From NCBI GenBank assembly GCA_023228945.1, contig JALOAI010000026.1, positions 1 to 64,000 of the forward strand: a stretch of DNA of 64,000 bases. Reading direction: 5' to 3'. Within the stretch, counting starts at the first letter, position 1; every line of letters starts with the position of its first letter. Of this stretch, positions 1-8,559 are shown in pieces. A program made the translations under genes and the position numbers. The notes beneath the pieces are model-generated. The model had not been told where the DNA came from, did not search any database, and was given only the letters and a program-made list of their open reading frames with translations. Origin of the DNA: Pigmentiphaga sp. (lineage in GTDB: Bacteria > Pseudomonadota > Gammaproteobacteria > Burkholderiales > Burkholderiaceae_B).

Positions 1-37
1 ATCCGAGGTGCGTCTGCCCGACGCCTCCTCGGCTCCC

Positions 38-124
38 CGGTCACGGTCGTCGGAATCACCGGTCACGATCCCCGGACTGCGCGGTCACGATGCCGGAATC
101 GTCGGTCACGATCAGCCGGAATAC
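38..124. repeat. Four ~22-bp repeats, IS21-type terminal array (remnant)
   Basis: CGGTCACG begins at 38, 60, 82 and 103, each time followed by a degenerate C/A-rich core and GGAAT or GGACT, so the unit is 21-22 bp. Multiple short direct repeats of this kind are characteristic of IS21-family ends, where IstA binds. No istA or istB gene is present, so this is a solo end or one whose element lies left of the window. A related degenerate array is at about 22640-22700. The family assignment is from remembered IS21 ends and not from a search. Confidence 0.45.
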
Positions 125-230
125 CCAATCCAGGCCGGAGGCGTCAGGGATCAGCACCGAATGGCTGTGATTCGGCACGAAGCATGGGGCGCAGCCCGCG
201 AGCCCGACGGCGGTACGCCGGGACTCACAA

Positions 231-1397
231 CTATGGCTTGTCGTTCTTGAGGAACAGCGTTCCGCGAGATTCGAGCAGCCGCCGCGTGTTCTCCAACTCT
301 TTTTGCAGCAACTCAGCATCCGGCAGTACGGTGCGGTAGTTCGCCGCCATCACCTTGGTCGGCAAACCATCCAACGCATACCGTGCCAGGGCATGGCCCT
401 TGTCAGCGCACAGGATCAGGCCCACCGGCGGATTCTCATCCGGGTAAGCCCAGTGCTCCTTGGCATAGTTGCAGTACATATGCATCTGCCCCACGTCGGC
501 ATGGGTCAAGCTGCCCAGCTTCAGGTCGATGATGACCAAGCAGCGCAGCTTGCGATGGAAGAACAGCAGATCGACCCGATACCAGGTCTGGTCGATACGC
601 AACCGGCGCTGCCGCCCGACGAAGGTGAAGCCTTCCCCCAGTTCCAGCAAGAAGTCTTCCAACCGCTGGATCAAGGCCGCTTCCAAGTCGGATTCCGAAT
701 ACTCGTCCTTGAGGCCGAGGAACTCCAGCACATACGGGTCTTTGATCGCGTCATCGGGCGTAACGGCATCCTCAGGCTTGACCGCCGAACCCTTGACCAG
801 CATCGCCGCCTTGTCTTTTGACAAGGCTGTGCGCTCGTAGAACTGGCTTCCAATCTGCCGGTCGAGCTGGCGCACGCTCCAGCCACCACGCAGCGCCTCG
901 GCCTCGTAGAACTGGCGGGCATGGTCATCCTTGACCGACAACAGCCGGACATAAGCCGACCACGGCAAGGTGAAGACCTGAGCCAGTTCGGGCAGGTTCA
1001 ATTTCCCAGACACTGTCTGGGATTTCTCTGCGGGCCGCTCGTTTTCCAATTTCCCAGACAGTGTCTGGGAAATCTGGGGCTGGGGGTACGCGAGGTAGAA
1101 ACGTCGCATGCTTTCCAGGTTGTTGACGCCGAACCCGCGCCCGAACCGGGCCGTCAGGTCTTCGGACAACCGCGCCATCAACTGCTCTCCGTAACCGGCC
1201 CGCCGCCTGCCTTTCTGCTCAGCTTCGACGATCCGGCGGCCAATCTCCCAATAGCTGGCCGTCATCAGCGCGTTGACACTGCGCGCCGCTGCCTGGCGCG
1301 CCGCATCCAGCAGTTCCACGATGCCGCCGTGGATGCCGGCATAACCAGCCGGTAAGGCGGCGGGTTTCCGCGTTGCCGCAGGCGTCTTCCTTGTCAT
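231..1397 (-). CDS. DUF1016 / YhcG-type PD-(D/E)XK nuclease
   Basis: A 388-residue protein of the DUF1016 (YhcG) family: an N-terminal helical DUF1016_N domain (about 25-110) and a C-terminal PD-(D/E)XK nuclease domain (about 210-370). The putative catalytic residues are visible as RVD (D276) and the DLK triplet (D291-K293). Family members are presumed DNA endonucleases of defence or mobile islands; the substrate is unknown. The segment between the domains holds a duplicated 16-residue unit (QTLSGKL / QTVSGKL). The ATG overlaps the stop of the upstream integrase relic by 4 nt (ATGA), so the two were once one translationally coupled transcript. The length is normal for the family and no frame damage is seen. 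Confidence 0.85.
   Translation of the reverse strand: MTRKTPAATRKPAALPAGYAGIHGGIVELLDAARQAAARSVNALMTASYWEIGRRIVEAEQKGRRRAGYGEQLMARLSEDLTARFGRGFGVNNLESMRRFYLAYPQPQISQTLSGKLENERPAEKSQTVSGKLNLPELAQVFTLPWSAYVRLLSVKDDHARQFYEAEALRGGWSVRQLDRQIGSQFYERTALSKDKAAMLVKGSAVKPEDAVTPDDAIKDPYVLEFLGLKDEYSESDLEAALIQRLEDFLLELGEGFTFVGRQRRLRIDQTWYRVDLLFFHRKLRCLVIIDLKLGSLTHADVGQMHMYCNYAKEHWAYPDENPPVGLILCADKGHALARYALDGLPTKVMAANYRTVLPDAELLQKELENTRRLLESRGTLFLKNDKP
999..1075. repeat. Two 29-bp palindromic repeats inside the yhcG-like gene
   Basis: The units at 999-1027 and 1047-1075 are 48 bp apart (16 codons) and nearly identical. Each contains a perfect 8-bp inverted repeat around one base: CCCAGACA-C-TGTCTGGG at 1005-1021 and CCCAGACA-G-TGTCTGGG at 1053-1069. 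They lie in the variable linker between the two protein domains and keep the reading frame. Confidence 0.8.
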
Positions 1398-1819
1398 GCT
1401 GTTACCTCCATAGAACGGGATGCCCCGGTAATCGCCAGCCGCCGATTCGCCACCAGTTCGGCCGCATCCCGCACCGGCTTGTCCTCGGTATGAACATAAT
1501 GCATAAACATCGCCACCGTCTTGTGGCCTGTGAGCTTCATGCCCACCTTGGTTGGCACGCCCGAGTTGGCAATGTCGGTGGTCGCTCGGTGGCGGATGCC
1601 GTGCGTGCCAACGTGCGATACGCCAGCGGCCTTGAGCACGCGCGTCCAGCCGTCATAGTGCTCGCCGTGAGTCATGTGCCGGGTCGGGTCGTTCGGCGAC
1701 GGTAGGAAGGAGTGATCTTGCACAGGAATCCGGGCACCAATGTATCCCGCAGTTCGATGATATTGGTTTGGGGTTGCGCCGCATCGACTGCGGACTTGGT
1801 GAGCTTGATCTTCGCCATG
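1394..1819 (-). pseudogene. Tyrosine-recombinase (phage integrase) relic with internal deletion
   Basis: The ATG at 1819 follows a good Shine-Dalgarno (AAGGAG) and starts MAKIKLTKSAVDAAQ, a typical integrase N-terminus of about 34 residues that runs into a stop near 1715. A different frame then carries the C-terminal catalytic part: HGIRHR (the H-x-x-R box), LTGHKT and the MHYVH tyrosine region. The core-binding domain and most of the catalytic domain are missing, so roughly 280 residues were lost and the halves are out of frame. The protein cannot be active. Its stop overlaps the start of the downstream nuclease gene, which shows it was the first gene of an integrase-nuclease pair. Confidence 0.8.
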
Positions 1820-1982
1820 ATGACTCCTTGGAAAGCCCGGTTTCAAAGAGCCGCATGGGAGCCACGCGAGGGGAAGCCGGGTCAAGTTTCGGAAAGCACC
1901 GGCATATGTTGAACTCGCCTAAGTGATTGATAAACCTGCTGTATCGAGTCTTGGCGTAGTCCAGCGAATTGCGGCACTGGAG

Positions 1983-2705
1983 TCATCGTGAAACAAAAAA
2001 TGCCGCCTCCGCCCGCATGACGAAGTGCGCCATGCCGTCGTGGGCCTGGAGAGGATCGCGGGCGGCAAAGGCGCCGTATAACCCGTCCAGGCCTTGCAAC
2101 ACTTCTTCGCGCACGGCGGCGCACATCAAGGTGCCGAAGCGCACGATCTGCACATGGTCGACGAAGCGCTGCAGGGTTTCGGCCAGGCGGCGGTTGCGCA
2201 CCGCGGCCATCCACACTTGGCGGAACTCCAGCGTGGCCTGGATGAAGGCGCCGGCATCCTGCGCCGCCTGGGCCCGCGCCGCCCGGCTCCGGGCCTCGGC
2301 CAGCAACGCCAGTTGCTCCGCGCTCCGATCGCGTGCCGCCAGCGCCGCCGCCCGCGGCTCCAGCAGCCGGCGCACCTCGAAGATCTCGCGCACGTCATCC
2401 GCCTCCAGCCGCGGCAAACGAAACCCCCGGGTGGTTGCCACCAGATAGCCTTCATGCGTGAGCTGCAGCAGCGCATCCCGCGCCGGCATCCGCGATACGC
2501 CCATTTCGGCCGCTATTTCCACATCGATCAGCCGCGCCTCCGGCCCGATCCGTCCCTGGTGAATGCGCTCGCGCAGCACGGTATACACCTGGCTGCGCAG
2601 GTTCTGGCGCTTGCCCTTGTGCGCATCCCGGCCGACGGCGCTGGCTGGAAGAACGGCGGACGTGAAGATCGAGGTGGCGACGGGAACGGAGGCGGGACGG
2701 GTCAT
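1983..2705 (-). CDS. GntR-family regulator with FCD ligand domain
   Basis: 240 residues: an N-terminal extension of about 35 residues, a GntR winged helix-turn-helix (about 37-100, with MGVSRMPARDALLQL as the recognition region) and an all-helical FCD effector domain (about 110-235) with conserved acidic and histidine positions. FCD regulators usually repress catabolic operons and release DNA on binding a carboxylic acid. It is transcribed divergently from the dioxygenase-aldolase-oxidase operon starting at 2940 and is its likely regulator. The shared 234-bp intergenic region is AT-rich with repeated motifs. Confidence 0.85.
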   Translation of the reverse strand: MTRPASVPVATSIFTSAVLPASAVGRDAHKGKRQNLRSQVYTVLRERIHQGRIGPEARLIDVEIAAEMGVSRMPARDALLQLTHEGYLVATTRGFRLPRLEADDVREIFEVRRLLEPRAAALAARDRSAEQLALLAEARSRAARAQAAQDAGAFIQATLEFRQVWMAAVRNRRLAETLQRFVDHVQIVRFGTLMCAAVREEVLQGLDGLYGAFAARDPLQAHDGMAHFVMRAEAAFFVSR

Positions 2706-2762
2706 GATCGTGGCAATGCAGAGGGAGCCGGAACGCCGGCCTGTTGAGGCTGGGATATTACC

Positions 2763-2870
2763 GTATTCTTTTTAATAGCTAAAAATCCAGAAAATCAGGG
2801 TTTTCCCGACATATTGCCGCTATTCTGCTAAAAATATCGAGAAAAAGACAAATATTCTGTATTCTTTTTT
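2763..2870. promoter_or_regulatory. AT-rich divergent control region with direct repeats
   Basis: GTATTCTTTTT occurs at 2763-2773 and again at 2859-2869. GCTAAAAAT followed shortly by GAAAA occurs near 2778 and near 2826. The composition falls far below the flanking GC. It sits between the GntR gene and the dioxygenase operon, so the repeats are candidate operator half-sites or UP elements. No single -35/-10 pair stands out. Confidence 0.4.
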
Positions 2871-2939
2871 GGAGCCAAACCCACCTCGACAGTCCCACCG
2901 CGCCGTGGCCACTGCCCCGGAGTTCCAGGAGTTTTTGCC

Positions 2940-3989
2940 TTGCACTCGCCAACGCTTTCACCCGACACGACGGCTTCCCGCCCTCCGCTGCGCCCCATCC
3001 CGGCGCCGCTCGCCTGGATGGGCAGCCACTACGCCCGGCAACGCGACTGGCCGCTGCGTCTGGAATCCGCTGAACTCGCCGAACTCGAGGCCGCCTGCCG
3101 CGAGGTGGGGCGGCGCGGGCTCGCCTTCGCCGACATCACGGCGCGGGATTTTCCCTTGCCCACCCTGGGGCCACGCCTGGCCCGCCTGCGCCGCGAGCTG
3201 CGCGATGGTTCCGGCTTCGCCCTGATCAAGGGCGTGCCGGTAGACGACTACTCCGAAATCGACCTGCGTCGCATCTTCCTGGGCATCGCCTCCCATCTGG
3301 GCACCTCCGTGTCGCAGAGCTTCCGCGGCGACTATCTCGGCGATGTGATGGATTACCGCGAGCCCGGCAACGAACGCCCGTATCGGCGCGGCGGCTTGCT
3401 CGAGATGCACCGCGACCCTTGCGATATCGTCGGCCTGTTCTGTTTCCGCCAGGCCAGGCACGGCGGCCTCAGCCGCGTGGCCAGCGCCGCCCAGGTGTTC
3501 AACATCTTTCTGGCGGAACGGCCCGATCTCCTCGAACCCCTGCTCGACGGCTTTCGTCTGTACATCACACGCGATGATCGCAGCGGCGACTCTCCCGTTA
3601 CCCCGCGCATTCCGGTCTTCACCCTCGACCCCGACGGGCTTCTGCATTGCACCTACATTGCCGAGCTCGCCGCCTCCGGCGTGGAGAAAGGCGGCGAAAG
3701 CTGGGCGCCCAGGGCCCGGGAGGCCCTGGAGGTGTTCGAGGCCATCGCCAACCGCGACGACGTCCACCTCGATATGGCCATCGAACGCGGCGACATGCAG
3801 TTTCTCAACAACCGCACCACCGTCCATGGCCGCACCGACTACGAAGACTGGCCTGAGGCCCATCGGCGCCGCCTGATGTTCCGCGTGTGGCTCATGTGCC
3901 CGGAATGGCCGCAACCCGCCACCTCCGTCAATCGCCTGCTGTTCGGCAAAACCGACCGCGCCGATGGCGGCGTGGGTCGCCGCGCCTGA
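2940..3989 (+). CDS. TauD/TfdA-family Fe(II)/2-oxoglutarate dioxygenase
   Basis: 349 residues. The Fe-binding facial triad is visible as H157-x-D159 (MHRDP) and H297 (TTVHGRT), with a downstream arginine cluster (R310-R316) for 2-oxoglutarate. The family hydroxylates or cleaves small carboxylates, sulfonates or ethers; the substrate is not evident. A TTG start is chosen because AGGAG at 2927-2931 lies 8 nt upstream and the next in-frame ATG (residue 27) would remove conserved sequence. It is first in an operon with an aldolase and an FAD oxidase. A distinct paralogue with the same motifs is at 57005. Confidence 0.85.
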   Translation: MHSPTLSPDTTASRPPLRPIPAPLAWMGSHYARQRDWPLRLESAELAELEAACREVGRRGLAFADITARDFPLPTLGPRLARLRRELRDGSGFALIKGVPVDDYSEIDLRRIFLGIASHLGTSVSQSFRGDYLGDVMDYREPGNERPYRRGGLLEMHRDPCDIVGLFCFRQARHGGLSRVASAAQVFNIFLAERPDLLEPLLDGFRLYITRDDRSGDSPVTPRIPVFTLDPDGLLHCTYIAELAASGVEKGGESWAPRAREALEVFEAIANRDDVHLDMAIERGDMQFLNNRTTVHGRTDYEDWPEAHRRRLMFRVWLMCPEWPQPATSVNRLLFGKTDRADGGVGRRA

Positions 3990-4005
3990 AACCCGGGAAG
4001 CCGCC

Positions 4006-4836
4006 ATGTCCGCTCATTCGCTCCGGCCGGCTCTCGCCAGCGGCCGCCCCCTCCATCTGTTCTGGCTGGCACTGGGCAGCCCGGTGATCGCCGATATTGC
4101 CGCGCAAGCCGGGCCCGATGCGCTGGTGCTGGATCTGCAGCACGGCGTCTGGCGGCCCTCGGGCCTCGAAGCGGCGATCGGCGGCGCCGGCCGACAAGTG
4201 CCCGTGATCGCGCGCTGCGCCGACGCCGGCGCCACGGCTATCGGTCAGGCGCTCGACGCTGGCGCCAGCGCGGTGCTCGCGCCATTGGTCGAAGACGCCC
4301 GCACCGCCGCGGCCGTGGTGGCCGCCAGCCACTACCCGCCGCGGGGCATCCGCTCGGCGGGAGGCGTGCGCACCTTGCTCGGCGGCCTGCACGGCATGCT
4401 CGAGGCGGGCCGCGAGGTCGCGGTGGGCGTGATGATCGAGACCGCCGCCGGAGTCGAGCAAGCCGAGGCCATCGCCGCCGTGCCGGGGCTGGATTTCCTG
4501 TTCATCGGCACCGGCGATCTCGCCTTGTCGATCGGTCTCGACCATCCGGCCAGCCTGGAGGCGGCCTGTCAGCGCATCCTCGCCGCAGCTCGCGCCCATC
4601 GACTACCATGCGGCATCTATACCGGCGACGCCGAGAGCGCGCGCCGGCGCACGGCTCAAGGCTTTGCGCTCGCGGTTTGCGGCAACGATTTCGACATCTT
4701 GCGACGCGGTTGCGACGCCGCCGTTCGCACCGTCCTCGACCAACCACAAATCCCGGATCCTTCCCATACGCCACAGGCCGCCGAGGAGTCCGCGCCCCAG
4801 CGGCATGCAGAACGACGAGCAGGAGGCTCGCCATGA
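4006..4836 (+). CDS. HpcH/HpaI-family class II aldolase
   Basis: About 276 residues with the HpcH/HpaI TIM-barrel pattern: DALVLDLQHG early, PLVEDARTA, VMIETAAGVEQAEAI (metal-binding glutamate) and LFIGTGDLALSIG. These Mg/Mn-dependent enzymes cleave 2-keto-3-deoxy sugar acids or 4-hydroxy-2-oxo acids to pyruvate or glyoxylate plus an aldehyde. The ATG at 4006 fits family length better than the upstream ATG at 3964, which would overlap the preceding gene. The stop overlaps the next start (ATGA). With a glycerate kinase nearby, a sugar-acid route is plausible. Confidence 0.85.
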   Translation: MSAHSLRPALASGRPLHLFWLALGSPVIADIAAQAGPDALVLDLQHGVWRPSGLEAAIGGAGRQVPVIARCADAGATAIGQALDAGASAVLAPLVEDARTAAAVVAASHYPPRGIRSAGGVRTLLGGLHGMLEAGREVAVGVMIETAAGVEQAEAIAAVPGLDFLFIGTGDLALSIGLDHPASLEAACQRILAAARAHRLPCGIYTGDAESARRRTAQGFALAVCGNDFDILRRGCDAAVRTVLDQPQIPDPSHTPQAAEESAPQRHAERRAGGSP

Positions 4837-6386
4837 CCCCACGCCAACACGCCAATCTCGCCACGCAAAACGAGCTGCCGCCCGACCGGACGACCACGGC
4901 GCCGGCACCCGCGGAGAAAGGCGGCGCCGCGGCGGCCAGCACAGCGATGCCTCCGGCGGCAGGCGCCGCCTCTCCGTCGTCCAGGCCCGAATCCGCCCCG
5001 GTCGCCGCCATCGTCGAACGCCTCGAGGCCGCTCTCGGGCCCGACATCGTGGCCTGGGGCGAACGCCTGCCCGATCGCCGCTACCACGACTGGAGCGGCC
5101 TGGCCGGCGCCCGGCCGCTTGCCCTGCTGCGGCCGCGATCCACCGGAGAAGTCGCCACCGCGCTGCGGCTCTGCCATGCCGCGCGCCAGCCCGTGGTGCC
5201 GCAGGGCGGGCTTAGCGGGCTTGCCGGTGGCGCCAATGTGCGGCATGCCGGCGAAATCGCCCTCAGCCTCGAACGCATGACCGCCTTGCAATTCGATGCC
5301 GTGGGCGGCACGCTTACCGCCGAGGCCGGTGCCAGCCTGCAAGCCATCCAGGAAGCCGCCGACGCCGCGGGCCACTGGTTTCCCCTCGATCTCGGCGCAC
5401 GCGGCACCTGTACCATCGGCGGCAACCTCGCCACCAACGCCGGCGGCAATCGCGTCCTGCGCTACGGCATGGCGCGCGACCAGGTCCTCGATCTCGAAGC
5501 CGTGCTTGCCGACGGCAGCGTGATCGGCGGACGCCGCGCCATGCTCAAGAACAACACCGGCTACGATCTACGCCATTTGCTGATCGGCAGCGAGGGTACG
5601 CTGGGCGTCATCACCAGCGCCACGCTGCGCCTGCGCGCCCGCCCCGCCGCCACCGCCACCGCCTGGTGCGGCGTGGCCGACTACGAAGCCGTCACCCATC
5701 TGCTGCGCGAGGGCGAGCGGCGGCTGGGCAACGGCGTGTCGACCTTCGAAGTCATGTGGCCCGACTATCTGCGTTTCGTCATCGACAACGTGGCGGGGCT
5801 GCGCCGGCCGCTGGCTTCCGAGCCCGGCTTCCACGTGCTACTGGAAAGCCTGGGCAGCCATGCCCACCGGCACCAGGAAGAATTCGAAACCTTCCTCGCC
5901 GATCTGCTCGACCAGGGCGTGATCGCCGACGCGGCCATCGCCCGCTCCGAGGCCGACGCCCGCCGATTCTGGGAGGTGCGGGAAGCCACCGCCGGATTCC
6001 CGGCGCTGATGCCCCGCCTGCTCGGGTTCGATGTGAGCTTCGCCCTGGCCGACATCGCCGACGCGGCGCAGGCCTGCGCCCGCTGGCTGAAGCATCACTG
6101 GCCAGGCAGCACGCTATTGGTGTATGGCCATCTGGGCGACGGTAATCTGCACGTCATCATCGACGTGCCCGGCGCTACCGACGGCACGCTGCACGACGTG
6201 GAACTCGGTGTTTACGATCTCGTGCGCGAATACGGCGGCTCGATATCGGCCGAGCACGGTATCGGTACCAAGAAACGCGGCGTTCTTGGCCACAGCCGCA
6301 GCCGGGCCGAGCTTGCCGCCATGCAGGCGATCAAGCACGGCCTGGATCCGCGCGGCATCCTCAATCCAGGAAAAGTGCTGGATTGA
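4833..6386 (+). CDS. FAD-linked oxidase of the GlcD / D-lactate dehydrogenase family
   Basis: 517 residues: an FAD-binding type-4 (PCMH) domain at about 85-270 (VVPQGGLSGLAGGANV, IGGNLATNAGGNRVLRYG, GSEGTLGVIT) and an FAD-oxidase C-terminal domain with GHLGDGNLH and SAEHGIGTKK. The family oxidises 2-hydroxy acids (glycolate, D-lactate, 2-hydroxyglutarate) to 2-oxo acids. AGGAGG at 4821-4826 and the ATGA overlap with the aldolase stop fix the start. The first 60 residues are Ala/Pro-rich, without a clear signal peptide. It probably oxidises a hydroxy acid made or cleaved by the two upstream enzymes. Confidence 0.88.
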   Translation: MTPRQHANLATQNELPPDRTTTAPAPAEKGGAAAASTAMPPAAGAASPSSRPESAPVAAIVERLEAALGPDIVAWGERLPDRRYHDWSGLAGARPLALLRPRSTGEVATALRLCHAARQPVVPQGGLSGLAGGANVRHAGEIALSLERMTALQFDAVGGTLTAEAGASLQAIQEAADAAGHWFPLDLGARGTCTIGGNLATNAGGNRVLRYGMARDQVLDLEAVLADGSVIGGRRAMLKNNTGYDLRHLLIGSEGTLGVITSATLRLRARPAATATAWCGVADYEAVTHLLREGERRLGNGVSTFEVMWPDYLRFVIDNVAGLRRPLASEPGFHVLLESLGSHAHRHQEEFETFLADLLDQGVIADAAIARSEADARRFWEVREATAGFPALMPRLLGFDVSFALADIADAAQACARWLKHHWPGSTLLVYGHLGDGNLHVIIDVPGATDGTLHDVELGVYDLVREYGGSISAEHGIGTKKRGVLGHSRSRAELAAMQAIKHGLDPRGILNPGKVLD

Positions 6387-6390
6387 GCCC

Positions 6391-6975
6391 CTACGGAATC
6401 GGCACCGGCGCAATCCGCGTGCCGTCCAGCGAGACCCCCGCCATCAGGCCGCCGTTATTCAGCACAAATGCCACGACGGGGCTGTTGGCCGTGCGGCTAT
6501 CGATGGCTCCCGTGGCCCCGATGTTCGCGACAGCCACGGTGGCATCGGCGCCGATGGTCCAACCTTGGCTGTTACGAAACTTTTGATAGGACTCGGCATC
6601 GGTGAAAGCAATGACCATCGCCTTCGACTGGGCTCCCGCCTGGAAACCGATAGAACCGCCCGTTGAAGTGTAGTAGCCCTGCGTCTTGCCATTCATCCGG
6701 AGAACGCCCTCGCCGTGCTCGAAACCCAGCACGAAGGCGCCACTCAGCACTTCCGGAAAGATCAGGACCGCGTGCGCGTTGTTAATGATGGAGCGGCTCT
6801 GGCTGGCCTGCGAATACAGGCGTTGCAGAGTGGCGTCGGCGGCCTCGTTGAGCGCTTGCCGCTGTTCGGCGACGGAGGCCTGGGGATTGGTGCCGGTGGG
6901 CAGGGTGGTTGTACAAGCGGCCAAAGATGCCGCCGCGGCGATGGCCGCGGCGACGGCCAAACGTTGAAATCGCAT
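6391..6975 (-). CDS. SYLF-domain (Ysc84-like) lipoprotein
   Basis: 194 residues with a lipoprotein signal peptide (lipobox LAAC, Cys at about residue 21), then a SYLF/Ysc84 domain: SIINNAHAVLIFPEVLSGAF, a glycine-rich stretch with GYYTSTGGSIGFQAGAQSK, and NSPVVAFVLNNGGLMAGVSLDG. The family is periplasmic and lipid-binding, of unclear role and often stress-induced. It converges on the FAD oxidase with only 4 bp between stops. The 171 bp upstream to 7146 shows no further gene. Confidence 0.85.
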   Translation of the reverse strand: MRFQRLAVAAAIAAAASLAACTTTLPTGTNPQASVAEQRQALNEAADATLQRLYSQASQSRSIINNAHAVLIFPEVLSGAFVLGFEHGEGVLRMNGKTQGYYTSTGGSIGFQAGAQSKAMVIAFTDAESYQKFRNSQGWTIGADATVAVANIGATGAIDSRTANSPVVAFVLNNGGLMAGVSLDGTRIAPVPIP

Positions 6976-7146
6976 GTTCCTCTCCTTGTCTCGAAAATGA
7001 ATTGTCGTTAGATAGGCGACGACAGTGTTGAGGCCATTCCAGAATATCAGGAAACCCCGGGCGGCAGGGCTTTGCGTTATCGCGTGCGCGACCAGGTCGT
7101 AGCGGGTTGTTACGCGAACTCACGCAGGCCCGACGGCGCCTGCGCC

Positions 7147-8370
7147 TCACGCGCGCATCGGCTGCGATGCGGGGTCGTCGCATGATTCAGGTGAAGACGC
7201 GACACCTTCCGTTGCAGTTTGGGACAAATGCCCCCGGCTACCCGCGGCCAGCAGCCGGCTCACGTCGCGGGCCCGCCGCTCCAGCCATCCTTCGGCTTCG
7301 GCACAGGCTTGCTCCAAGGTGGCCGGCCCCGGCACCAGGCTGAACGCCGCCGCCAGGCCTTCTTCGTACAAGGCTTCGTAGCCGGGCGCCAGGCTGCCGC
7401 AGATCGCGACCACGGGCACGCCACGCTCGCGGGCGAGGCGCAGCACTCCGGCCGGCACCTTGCCGCCCAGGGTCTGGGCATCCAGCCGGCCCTCGCCGGT
7501 CAGTACCCAATCGGCGCCGGCCAGCGCCCGCGGCAAGCCCACCCACTGGGCCACTCGGTCCACACCCGGCACCAGCGCCCCGCCCAGCACCAGCGCGCCG
7601 AAGGCCGCGCCTCCGGCAGCGCCCGCGCCGGGTTCGTCCCGCCGATCCTGGCCGGTGGCGGCCGCCACCATGCCAGCCCAGTGGGCCAGAGCCTCATCCA
7701 GCTCAGCCACCTCGGCCGGCGTTGCGCCCTTTTGCGGACCGAACACCGCCGCCGCGCCGCGTTCGCCGCAGAGGGGATTGTCCACATCGCAGGCGACTTC
7801 CAACGTTGCGGTCTTCAACCGCGGATCCAGGCCGGAAAGATCCAGCCGCCGCAAGGATGCCAGCGCCGCGCCGCCGGGTGGCACTGGCTGTCCTTCGGCG
7901 TCGAGCAAGCGAGCGCCCAGCGCGCGCAGCATGCCGGCCCCGCCATCGGTGGTGGCACTGCCTCCCAAGGCGAGCAGAATCCGGCTGGCGCCGGCGTCGA
8001 GCGCGGCGCGGATGAGCTCGCCCACGCCATGCGTGCAGGCCCGGCCGGCGTCGCGCTCGGCATCGGCCAGCAGCGGCAGGCCCGCGGCTTCGGCCAACTC
8101 CACCACCGCCCAGCCACCCGGCAGCAAGCCCCATACGGCCGTGACCGGCTTGCCAAGCGGACCGCTCACCGTGGCCAGCCGCCGTTCGCCCCCGGTGGCG
8201 GCCAGCATCGCCGCCACGGTGCCTTCGCCGCCGTCGGCCATGGGTACGCAGCGCACCGACGCCCCCGGCCAGCCGTGTTGCAGGCCGCGCGCGATGGCGT
8301 CGGCCACGCGAGACGCGGACAGACTGCCTTTGAAGGAATCCGGTGCAACGACGATCTGCGGGGCGGGCAT
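7147..8370 (-). CDS. Glycerate kinase (GlxK/GarK family)
   Basis: 407 residues beginning MPAPQIVVAPDSFKGSLSA, the diagnostic N-terminus of the GlxK/GarK glycerate kinase family. Other signatures are CVPMADGGEGT, LLALGGSATTDGGAGML, ACDVDNPL and LTGEGRLDAQTLGGK. It phosphorylates D-glycerate (usually to 2-phosphoglycerate), feeding sugar-acid or glyoxylate breakdown into glycolysis. The ATG at 8370 is chosen because the conserved N-terminus begins there and the 38 residues upstream in frame are not family-like. The last ~30 residues are an unusual tail. It lies between two GntR-controlled units and may serve the aldolase/oxidase cluster. Confidence 0.92.
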   Translation of the reverse strand: MPAPQIVVAPDSFKGSLSASRVADAIARGLQHGWPGASVRCVPMADGGEGTVAAMLAATGGERRLATVSGPLGKPVTAVWGLLPGGWAVVELAEAAGLPLLADAERDAGRACTHGVGELIRAALDAGASRILLALGGSATTDGGAGMLRALGARLLDAEGQPVPPGGAALASLRRLDLSGLDPRLKTATLEVACDVDNPLCGERGAAAVFGPQKGATPAEVAELDEALAHWAGMVAAATGQDRRDEPGAGAAGGAAFGALVLGGALVPGVDRVAQWVGLPRALAGADWVLTGEGRLDAQTLGGKVPAGVLRLARERGVPVVAICGSLAPGYEALYEEGLAAAFSLVPGPATLEQACAEAEGWLERRARDVSRLLAAGSRGHLSQTATEGVASSPESCDDPASQPMRA

Positions 8371-8559
8371 GTGGCTCTCCGAGAAGCGCGGGCAAAAAGC
8401 GAAGATTACCCGAGCAAAGTGCTGATGGGTTGTGCGCCATCGAGGTTCGATCAAAAGTCTCGGCAAATCGATCCCGGCCCTCATCGGAGCAACGACAGGC
8501 GCGACGAGCGGATGGTACAGGCGCCTGTGCCCGCGACCCCTGCGGCTCCTCCCCCGGCT

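Noticed and set aside
38..124. Possible CRISPR array
   Set aside because: Units are only ~22 bp end to end without unique spacers; the pattern fits IS21-type terminal repeats better.
1886..1982. Search for an attachment site or tRNA next to the integrase relic
   Set aside because: No tRNA-like cloverleaf or repeat matching the left edge could be seen by eye.
2958..4007. Long open frame antisense to the dioxygenase gene
   Set aside because: It mirrors the sense gene in high-GC sequence, has no motifs or ribosome site and a biased low-complexity composition. The same applies to long antisense frames at 9427-10896, 13385-14581, 41161-42894 and 44180-45448 and to the frame 7219-9285.
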